Assembly: GCA_964523945.1 (NCBI GenBank)
Contig: CAZGBU010000120.1
Location: 1-5,922, forward strand
Source of the DNA: CAKTOF01 sp964523945
GTDB taxonomy: Bacteria > Bacillota > Clostridia > Oscillospirales > Oscillospiraceae
Reading direction: 5' to 3'
Length of the DNA stretch: 5,922 nucleotides
Position 1 is the first letter of the stretch, and every line of letters begins with the position of its first letter. The notes under the pieces were generated by a model, which saw only the letters and a list, made by a program, of their open reading frames with translations, made no database searches and had not been told where the DNA came from. Below, piece after piece: positions 1-4,971 of the stretch. The translations under genes were made by a program, and so were the position numbers.

Positions 1-487
1 CGGCGGCGAAGCCGGCTACGGCGCGCCGAACGCCATGAGCCCGACCGGCACGTTCAACGTCTGCCGCGCCTATTCGCGCATCCTTGAGTTTGACCCGGTC
101 ACGCTCGAGTCGGTCTGGGAGTGGCGCGTGAGCTACGGCCCGGACGCAAGCCGTTTCTTCTCGCCGCTCATCTGCGATGTGCAGCGCCTGCCCAACGGCA
201 ACACGTTCATTGTCGAGGGCATGAACGGCCGCTTCTTTGAAGTCACGCCGGAGGGCGAACTGGTCTGGGAGTACGTCTCTCCATACACCTCCGCCGGCGT
301 GCATGTCGCGTTTCTCGGGCCACAGGCCGGCATCTCAACCTACCGCGCCTACCGCATTCCCTATGCGTGGACGCCGGTCGAGCAGCCGCCTGTCCCCGTA
401 CCGATCCAAAAACCGGTGCGCAGCGAATTCCACGTCCCCGGCACGCCGGCGCTGACCCCGGTAGCCGACACGCTGCCGCAGCTGTAA
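1..487 (+). CDS. Arylsulfotransferase (ASST)-like beta-propeller protein, C-terminal part, 5' end outside window
   Basis: The reading frame is open from the first complete codon (position 2) to the TAA at 485-487, so about 161 C-terminal residues are visible and the start is upstream. An internal ATG at 35 is unlikely to be the start, because the family-like sequence begins before it (GGEAGYGAPN). Two propeller-blade motifs are visible: SRILEFDPVTLESVWEW near the beginning, then QRLPNGNTFIVEG and GRFFEVTPEGELVWEY. These are followed by YRAYRIPYAW, a C-terminal signature I associate with bacterial arylsulfotransferase-family proteins. Family enzymes move sulfate from one phenolic sulfate ester to another phenol without PAPS. 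The catalytic histidines known from enteric ASST would lie upstream and cannot be checked. The last 35 or so residues are a proline-rich tail (PVEQPPVPVPIQKP) of unknown role. The gene ends 23 nt before the sulfatase, which suggests one transcript and related sulfate-ester chemistry. A generic PQQ-like propeller without sulfotransferase activity is the main alternative. Confidence 0.72.
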   Translation, partial: GGEAGYGAPNAMSPTGTFNVCRAYSRILEFDPVTLESVWEWRVSYGPDASRFFSPLICDVQRLPNGNTFIVEGMNGRFFEVTPEGELVWEYVSPYTSAGVHVAFLGPQAGISTYRAYRIPYAWTPVEQPPVPVPIQKPVRSEFHVPGTPALTPVADTLPQL

Positions 488-496
488 GCCCACCCG

Positions 497-503
497 AAAG
501 GAG
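497..503 (+). promoter_or_regulatory. Ribosome binding site of the sulfatase
   Basis: AAAGGAG lies 7 nt before the ATG at 511. It fixes that codon as the start, rather than the in-frame ATG at 367, which lies inside the preceding gene, has no such site, and would add 48 residues unlike any sulfatase N-terminus. Confidence 0.85.
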
Positions 504-510
504 CTTTGCC

Positions 511-2028
511 ATGTCTCAAAAACCGAGCATCATCCTCATGTTGGCCGACGACCTCGGCATCGGTGATCTGTCGTGCTTCAATCCGGACTCGAAGCTCCGC
601 ACCGAGCACCTTGACCGGCTGGCCGCAGAGGGCCTGCGCTGCACCGACGCGCACGCGACGAGCGCGCTGTGCACACCTTCGCGCTACGGTCTGCTGACCG
701 GGCGGTACAACTGGCGTTCGCGGCTCAAGCAGGTCGTCATCATGGGCTATACGCGCCACCTGATCGAGGACGGCCGCGCAACGCTCGGCACGCTTGCGCA
801 GCGCGCCGGCTACCGCACCGCCGTCGTCGGCAAGTGGCACCTCGGCGTCGACTGGGCGATCGAGGGCGACGACGCCGCCTTCCAGCCCGGCGCGCCGCTC
901 CGCGCGGACGACGGCGAACCGTGCGTCGATTTCTCGCAGCCGGTGAAAAACGGGCCGAACGCGTTCGGCTTTGACTACAGCTATGTTACGCCCGGCTCGC
1001 TCGACATCGCACCATACACCTTCCTGGAGAACGGACGCGTCACCGCACCGCCGCTCGGCCGCTCCGGCGACCCGGACTTCTATTCCGCCGGGCCGCGCGG
1101 CGTCGTCACCGACCCGGCTGACCCGCGCGTATCCACCTGGCCAGCCGGCGCGATCTCGGCGGATTATGTCCACGAGCACGTTGTGCCCGACTCGGCGGAG
1201 CGTGTGCTCCGCCTGATCGACGAATATGCAAAGGGCGACCAGCCGTTTTTCCTCTACTATCCGATCCACGCGCCGCACCTGCCGTGCCTGCCGACGCCGG
1301 AATTTGCCGGCAAGTCCGCCATCGGGCCGTATGGCGACATGGTGCTGATGATCGACGCAATCGTGGGCCGGATCATGGACAAGCTCGAAGAGACCGGCAT
1401 CGCCGACAACACAATCTTTCTGTTCACCAGCGACAACGGCAGCGAAAACTCCTATCCGCAGTTTGGCCACGAGCCGAGCTATCTCTATCGCGGCCACAAG
1501 GCCGACATCTGGGACGGCGGGCACCGCATTCCCTATATCGTCCGCTGGCCGGGGCGCATCCGTCCGGGGACGACGGCCGACCAGACCGTCTGCCTGTGCG
1601 ACACGTTTGCCACGCTGGCCGACATCCTTGGCCAGACGGTCGCGGACAATGAGGCCGAGGACAGCGTCTCGCTCCTGCCGGTCTGGGAGGGCAGCCGCGA
1701 GCCGGTCCGCACCTGTACCGTCCACTCGTCCGGCAGCGGCTTTTTTGCCATCCGCCGCGGCAAGTGGAAGCTCGAGCTGTGCCAGGGCGCCGGCGGCTTT
1801 GCGCCGCCTGACCCGAGCCAACCGGCCGTCCAGCTCTACGACATGGAGACCGACATTTCCGAGACGACAAATGTGGCGGAAGGACACCCCGGGGTCGTCG
1901 AAGAGCTGACCGCGCTGCTGACCGCATGTGTGAAAAACGGCCGCTCCACCCCGGGCACGCCGCAGGAAAATACGGGCCCGGCATGGTGGCCGCAGCTCAA
2001 CTGGATGGACCCGCCCGACGGGATGTGA
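511..2028 (+). CDS. Cys-type sulfatase (arylsulfatase family), apparently cytoplasmic
   Basis: This 505-residue protein is a member of the formylglycine-dependent sulfatases, which hydrolyse sulfate esters to an alcohol or phenol plus sulfate. The fold begins immediately: the metal-binding aspartates sit in LADDLG (D13, D14). The signature CTPSR (54-58) followed by LLTGR (61-65) marks Cys54 as the residue converted to formylglycine. GKWHLG (107-112) supplies Lys108 and His110, HAPH (253-256) another active-site histidine, TSDNG (306-310) the Asp308/Asn309 metal pair, and RGHK (327-330) the downstream lysine before a GGHRIPYIVRWPG stretch. All core residues expected for activity are present and the length is normal. 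No signal peptide or lipobox precedes the first strand, so the enzyme should act in the cytoplasm, unlike most secreted bacterial sulfatases. In an anaerobe, Cys54 would need a radical-SAM maturase (anSME), which is not in this window. The stretch after the signature (YNWRSRLK) suggests an arylsulfatase-like rather than choline-sulfatase-like enzyme. The substrate cannot be told from sequence. It lies 23 nt after the arylsulfotransferase-like gene and 13 nt before the lactonase-family gene. Confidence 0.95.
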   Translation: MSQKPSIILMLADDLGIGDLSCFNPDSKLRTEHLDRLAAEGLRCTDAHATSALCTPSRYGLLTGRYNWRSRLKQVVIMGYTRHLIEDGRATLGTLAQRAGYRTAVVGKWHLGVDWAIEGDDAAFQPGAPLRADDGEPCVDFSQPVKNGPNAFGFDYSYVTPGSLDIAPYTFLENGRVTAPPLGRSGDPDFYSAGPRGVVTDPADPRVSTWPAGAISADYVHEHVVPDSAERVLRLIDEYAKGDQPFFLYYPIHAPHLPCLPTPEFAGKSAIGPYGDMVLMIDAIVGRIMDKLEETGIADNTIFLFTSDNGSENSYPQFGHEPSYLYRGHKADIWDGGHRIPYIVRWPGRIRPGTTADQTVCLCDTFATLADILGQTVADNEAEDSVSLLPVWEGSREPVRTCTVHSSGSGFFAIRRGKWKLELCQGAGGFAPPDPSQPAVQLYDMETDISETTNVAEGHPGVVEELTALLTACVKNGRSTPGTPQENTGPAWWPQLNWMDPPDGM

Positions 2029-2033
2029 GGAGG
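2027..2033 (+). promoter_or_regulatory. Ribosome binding site of the lactonase-family gene, overlapping the sulfatase stop
   Basis: GAGGAGG begins within the TGA stop of the sulfatase (2026-2028) and lies 8 nt before the GTG at 2042. It supports a GTG start and implies that translation termination of the sulfatase occurs directly on the next gene's binding site. Confidence 0.85.
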
Positions 2034-2041
2034 TACGGGCC

Positions 2042-3043
2042 GTGTACGATATCTTTGTGGGAACCAACTCCGTGCGGGGCAGCCGGGGCATCTATACGAT
2101 CCGGCTCGGTGCGGACGGCGCGGCGCGGCAAACGCACACGCATCCCGCCTACAACGCCGGCTATATCGCGCTGCACGGCGGGCGATTGTTCGCCGTCAGC
2201 GAGGGCATGACGTTCCAGGGGCTGGCCGCCGGCGGCGTGTGCGCCTATGCCATCGCACCGGACGGCGGCCTGCGCCTGACCGGCAGCCAGCCCTCGCATG
2301 GTCAGCGGCCGTGCTGCGTCTGTGCGGACGAACAGACAGTCTATGCCGCCAATTTCTATGGTGGAACGCTCGCGGCGTTCCCGCTGGCCGCAGACGGCGC
2401 GCCCGGCGCGGCAAGATATGTCGTGGCCGAGCCGGCGCTGCCCGGCCTGCCACAGGCGCTGCACTGTGTGGGGCTGCTGCCGGACGGACAGACGCTCGGC
2501 GTCGTCTCGCTTGCACGGATGAGCCTGATCCTGTACGATGCGCCGACCGGCCGGCGTACCGCGGAATACACCCCGGAGCCGGGGCTGCATCCGCGCCACT
2601 TTGCGCCGTCGCCGGACGGGCGATGGCTGTATCTGCTGATGCAGGAGCCGGCGGAGCTGCATGTGCTGGAACGGACGGACAGCGCGCTCATCTGCCGGCA
2701 GAAGCTCCGCCTGACCGGGCAGCCGCTGGTGTTTGGCGCGTCAGCTGTACGCGTCAGCCCGGACGGGCAGTTTGTCGCTGCAGCGGTGCGCGACAACGCC
2801 ACGCTGTATCTGCTGCGCGCGGACGGCGCCGGCGGCTGTCTCGCGCCGGCTGGGGAGACAATTCTGCCGGGCGCAGTGCCGCGTGACTTTGCATTTACGC
2901 CGGACGGCCGGTTCCTTGCTGCGGCGATGCAGGGCAGTGACACGGTCAGCATTCACCGCTTTGAAGACGGGCGATTGGCCGAATGCGCGCGCATCGGCAT
3001 TCCATCGCCCGCATCCATTGCAATCCGGGAGGTGACGGCATGA
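2042..3043 (+). CDS. Lactonase family protein, seven-bladed beta-propeller (6-phosphogluconolactonase YbhE/Pgl-like)
   Basis: The 333-residue protein starts at GTG and has the usual length for the lactonase family typified by E. coli YbhE (Pgl), which opens 6-phosphogluconolactone. It begins with a typical first strand (YDIFVGTNS, then GIYTIRL). Family landmarks follow in order: GQRPCCVCAD (88-96), VYAANFYGGTLAAF (100-113), HCVGLLPDGQ (141-150), GLHPRHFAPSPDGRWLYLLM (181-200), RVSPDGQFVAAAVRDN (237-252) and PRDFAFTPDGRFLAAAMQGSD (280-300). It closes with IPSPASIAI, a typical C-terminal strand. The repeated PDG turns mark propeller blades. There is no signal peptide. The sequence is divergent: the blade following HCVGLLPDG reads SLARMSLILYD, without the aspartate usually found there. 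The protein may therefore act on another lactone, or on a cyclic ester made or released by its operon neighbours, rather than in the pentose phosphate pathway. That is inference. Its TGA overlaps the ATG of the SnoaL-like gene. Confidence 0.85.
   Translation: MYDIFVGTNSVRGSRGIYTIRLGADGAARQTHTHPAYNAGYIALHGGRLFAVSEGMTFQGLAAGGVCAYAIAPDGGLRLTGSQPSHGQRPCCVCADEQTVYAANFYGGTLAAFPLAADGAPGAARYVVAEPALPGLPQALHCVGLLPDGQTLGVVSLARMSLILYDAPTGRRTAEYTPEPGLHPRHFAPSPDGRWLYLLMQEPAELHVLERTDSALICRQKLRLTGQPLVFGASAVRVSPDGQFVAAAVRDNATLYLLRADGAGGCLAPAGETILPGAVPRDFAFTPDGRFLAAAMQGSDTVSIHRFEDGRLAECARIGIPSPASIAIREVTA
3028..3035 (+). promoter_or_regulatory. Near-perfect ribosome binding site of the SnoaL-like gene
   Basis: GGAGGTGA lies inside the last codons of the lactonase-family gene and 4 nt before the ATG at 3040 (7 nt counted from the GGAGG core). 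It decides the start against the in-frame ATG at 2983, which has no such site and would add 19 residues overlapping the upstream gene. Confidence 0.87.
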
Positions 3044-3747
3044 CCGAAGCAGACCGCATGGAAGCGCTCGCACAGGAGGTCGCGCGGCTTCGCGCGCGCG
3101 CCGAGATCGAAGAACAGATGGCGCGGCTGCAGCAACTGCTCTCATCCGGGCGCAGCGCAGAAATTCCGGACGCGCTGTTTGCGCGCAGCACGGCGGACGT
3201 GTCATTGGAATTTGGCGCGTCGGGCCAGTACATCGGGCTGAAAAAGCTCGCAACCTTTTTTGAAAAAGACGTTGTGCCGGGGCAGTTCCAGATCGCGGCA
3301 CTCGCTTCGCCATCGATTACAGTCGCGCCGGACGGCCGGTGTGCGCACGGCTGCTGGACCGTGATCGGCATGGAACTCGACGCCGGCGACCTCGGCGCCG
3401 CGCCGCCGTCGGACGCGCAGGAGCGCGCGCTGCTCACCTCGCGCACGCAGGACGGGCAGGCGTACCGCGCCGAATGGGTCTGGCAGCGCTGGCAGGCCGA
3501 ATTCGTCTGTGAAGAGGTCTGGCGGCTGCGGCAGCTGCGCATTCTCGACCTGCTGCGCAGCCCGATGGGCGGCGACTTTGTCCGCTTTGCCACAGAGCGC
3601 TGGGCAACAGACGGCATCCGGCTCGACCGGCTGTTCACCTCGAACATCCCGTTTGCGCCGGGCGAGCTGCCGGAAAATCTGGCAAACGCCCCGACCTCCT
3701 GGCACTGGCAGTACCGCACCGACGCCCTGCCGCCCGAGGACTTTTGA
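3040..3747 (+). CDS. SnoaL-like / NTF2-fold protein, probable small enzyme
   Basis: This is a 235-residue soluble protein with no signal peptide or membrane segment. Its start codon overlaps the stop of the lactonase-family gene (ATGA), so the two are likely translationally coupled. The N-terminus (residues 1-37) is a charged helix rich in E, R and A. It is followed by a pattern typical of SnoaL_4/NTF2-like proteins: LQQLLSSGRSAEIPDALFA (30-48), VSLEFGASGQYIGLKKLATF (54-73), SPSITVAPDGRCAHGCW (90-106) and a late strand WVWQRWQAEFVCEEVWRLRQL (146-166) leading into LRSPMGGDF. A tail of about 50 residues follows. The fold is shared by ring dehydratases, ketosteroid isomerase-like enzymes, bile-acid 7-alpha-dehydratase (BaiE) and binding proteins, so the exact activity is open. 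The position just before SPSI, where many relatives carry a catalytic histidine, appears to hold alanine or leucine here, which argues against simply transferring a dehydratase function. The gene closes the operon, 10 nt before a terminator hairpin. Confidence 0.72.
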   Translation: MTEADRMEALAQEVARLRARAEIEEQMARLQQLLSSGRSAEIPDALFARSTADVSLEFGASGQYIGLKKLATFFEKDVVPGQFQIAALASPSITVAPDGRCAHGCWTVIGMELDAGDLGAAPPSDAQERALLTSRTQDGQAYRAEWVWQRWQAEFVCEEVWRLRQLRILDLLRSPMGGDFVRFATERWATDGIRLDRLFTSNIPFAPGELPENLANAPTSWHWQYRTDALPPEDF

Positions 3748-3753
3748 ACGCGG

Positions 3754-3785
3754 AAAACCCGCCCTGCTCGGCAGGGCGGGCTTTT
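3754..3785. terminator. Bidirectional rho-independent terminator between convergent genes
   Basis: A perfect 10-bp GC-rich stem (3758-3767 with 3771-3780) closes on a 3-nt TCG loop. It is followed by CTTTT on the + strand and preceded by AAAA (3754-3757), which reads as TTTT on the - strand. It sits in the 53-nt gap between the SnoaL-like gene ending at 3747 and the reductase gene ending at 3801, so it can stop transcription from both sides. The T tracts are short (4 nt), so termination may depend mainly on the stem. Confidence 0.9.
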
Positions 3786-3800
3786 GTCCTGCGGCCGCGC

Positions 3801-4847
3801 TCAGGCCTGCGTCAGCGGGCGGTGCAGCAGCGACGGGTCGCGCAGGACGGCCTGATAGTCGTCATAATTGCGCCGCAGCAACGCCGGCGTGTCCAGCCCA
3901 TAGGGGCATTTGGACCTGCACTGGCCGCAGTTGACGCAGTCTTTGATCTTCTCCATCATCGCCCGCCCCTCGTCGGAGAGCATGATCGACGTCGGCGCGC
4001 GGCGCAGCATTAGCGCCGAACGCGCGCACGAGGAGATTTCGATGCCCATCGGGCACGGCATGCAGTATCCGCAGCCGCGGCAGAACTCTCCCTGCAGCTC
4101 GGCGCAGTCGCGCGCGATCACCGCCTCGAGCTCCTCTGTCAGGGCCGGCGGGTTCTGGATATACGACAGGAATTCATCCAGCTCTGTCTCGCGCTGGATG
4201 CCCCAGATCGGCACGACACTGCCCTGCTGCATCATCCATGCGCAGGCCGCTGCGGAATTGGTGAGCAGCCCGCCGGCCAGTGCCTTCATGGCGATAAAGC
4301 CCATTCCTGCATCCATGCAGCGCGCTGCGAGCGCAAGCTCCTCATCCGTCGACAGGTAGCTGAACGGATATTGCAGCGTCGCGTACAGGCCGGAATCCAC
4401 CGCCTCGTTCGCCACAGCCAGCGAATGGTTTGTGATGCCGATGAAGCGGATCTTGCCGGCGCGCTGCGCGCGCTCTGCCGCATCGTAGAGCCCGTCCGCG
4501 CCGCCCGGCTTCGGGCAGAACGGCGGATTGTGGATCTGATAGACGTCGATGTGGTCGACACCGAGCGTGCGCAGGCTCGTCTCCAGATCGCGCTCGAGCG
4601 CCTCGCCGGTGCGCGCCATCGTCTTCGTCGCGATGACGACACGGTCCCACGCCCCGGCGAATGCCGCGCCGAGCTTCTCCTCGCTGTCGGAATACGCGCG
4701 CGCCGTGTCGAAATAGGTCACACCGCCGTCGAGCGCCCTGCGCAGCAGATGGACCGCCTCTTCCTTGGAAATGCGCTGGATCGGCAGTGCGCCGAACCCG
4801 TTTTGCTCCACCGTCAGCCCGGTGGCGCCGATTGTGATTGCCGCCAT
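3801..4847 (-). CDS. 4Fe-4S-containing aldo/keto reductase
   Basis: The 348-residue protein has an aldo/keto reductase TIM barrel followed by a C-terminal ferredoxin-like part. The AKR catalytic tetrad is intact: Asp47 and Tyr52 in FDTARAY, Lys75 in IATK, and His106 in YQIHN. Other AKR landmarks are GKIRFIGITNHS (131-142) and AMKALAGG (186-193). The C-terminal part holds two cysteine clusters: C256-x2-C259-x2-C262-x2-C265-P, and C304-x2-C307-x2-C310-x3-C314-P. The second is the canonical [4Fe-4S] ferredoxin pattern, and the first (GYCMPCP) is the usual partner motif in this subfamily. Such proteins occur mostly in anaerobes and probably reduce or isomerise carbonyl substrates using NAD(P)H and/or ferredoxin-type electrons; the substrate is unknown. 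The ATG at 4847 is supported by an AGGAGG 8 nt upstream and by a strong promoter. The gene is transcribed alone, convergent to the sulfatase operon and divergent from the CocE-like hydrolase. Confidence 0.95.
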   Translation of the reverse strand: MAAITIGATGLTVEQNGFGALPIQRISKEEAVHLLRRALDGGVTYFDTARAYSDSEEKLGAAFAGAWDRVVIATKTMARTGEALERDLETSLRTLGVDHIDVYQIHNPPFCPKPGGADGLYDAAERAQRAGKIRFIGITNHSLAVANEAVDSGLYATLQYPFSYLSTDEELALAARCMDAGMGFIAMKALAGGLLTNSAAACAWMMQQGSVVPIWGIQRETELDEFLSYIQNPPALTEELEAVIARDCAELQGEFCRGCGYCMPCPMGIEISSCARSALMLRRAPTSIMLSDEGRAMMEKIKDCVNCGQCRSKCPYGLDTPALLRRNYDDYQAVLRDPSLLHRPLTQA

Positions 4848-4855
4848 TGGGTCCC

Positions 4856-4861
4856 CCTCCT
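4856..4861 (-). promoter_or_regulatory. Ribosome binding site of the aldo/keto reductase
   Basis: CCTCCT on the + strand reads AGGAGG on the - strand, 8 nt upstream of the ATG at 4847. It sits only a few bases after the predicted transcription start, so the leader is very short (about 17 nt). Confidence 0.87.
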
Positions 4862-4870
4862 TTTTCTCTT

Positions 4871-4899
4871 ATTATCCGGCACATGGACAGGGATGTCAA
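4871..4899 (-). promoter_or_regulatory. Sigma-A/sigma-70-type promoter of the aldo/keto reductase
   Basis: Read on the - strand, TTGACA (4899-4894) and GATAAT (4876-4871) are separated by exactly 17 nt. The -35 box is perfect and the -10 has one mismatch. Transcription should begin near 4864. A consensus match of this strength in otherwise GC-rich DNA is unlikely to be chance. Confidence 0.85.
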
Positions 4900-4916
4900 G
4901 CAAAACCGGCTTGTCA
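4894..4916. promoter_or_regulatory. Imperfect inverted repeat spanning both -35 boxes, possible operator
   Basis: TGTCAAGC (4894-4901) and GCTTGTCA (4909-4916) match as inverted arms at 7 of 8 positions around a 7-nt centre. The arms include the two oppositely directed -35 boxes, so some of the symmetry follows automatically from having two promoters; the extra GC pair on each side does not. A regulator bound here could control both genes. No regulator gene is in the window. Confidence 0.3.
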
Positions 4917-4939
4917 GCGCTGCGCCGGCGCGGTATGAT
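4911..4939 (+). promoter_or_regulatory. Sigma-A/sigma-70-type promoter of the CocE-like hydrolase gene
   Basis: TTGTCA (4911-4916) and TATGAT (4934-4939) are separated by 17 nt, each with one mismatch to consensus. Transcription should start near 4946, giving a leader of about 26 nt that contains the ribosome binding site at 4956-4962. Confidence 0.82.
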
Positions 4940-4955
4940 GGAGGAAACCAAACTC

Positions 4956-4962
4956 GAGGAGG
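4956..4962 (+). promoter_or_regulatory. Ribosome binding site of the CocE-like hydrolase
   Basis: GAGGAGG lies 9 nt before the ATG at 4972. It favours that ATG over the in-frame TTG at 4966, which would be only 3 nt from the site. Confidence 0.85.
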
Positions 4963-4971
4963 CTGTTGCTC

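Noticed and set aside
367..510. Upstream start for the sulfatase at ATG 367
   Set aside because: It would overlap the preceding gene by about 120 nt, has no ribosome binding site, and the added residues are unlike a sulfatase or a signal peptide. ATG 511 has AAAGGAG 7 nt before it.
361..2091. 576-codon open frame on the minus strand covering the whole sulfatase
   Set aside because: It is an antisense shadow caused by high GC at third codon positions of the sulfatase. It overlaps a gene with all family motifs, its product is low-complexity (rich in R, A, V), and no ribosome binding site or known domain is seen.
2983..3039. Upstream start for the SnoaL-like gene at ATG 2983
   Set aside because: The ATGA overlap at 3040 with GGAGGTGA just before it is far better supported.
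4966..4971. TTG start for the CocE-like hydrolase at 4966
   Set aside because: It is only 3 nt from the GAGGAGG, and the ATG two codons later has proper spacing.
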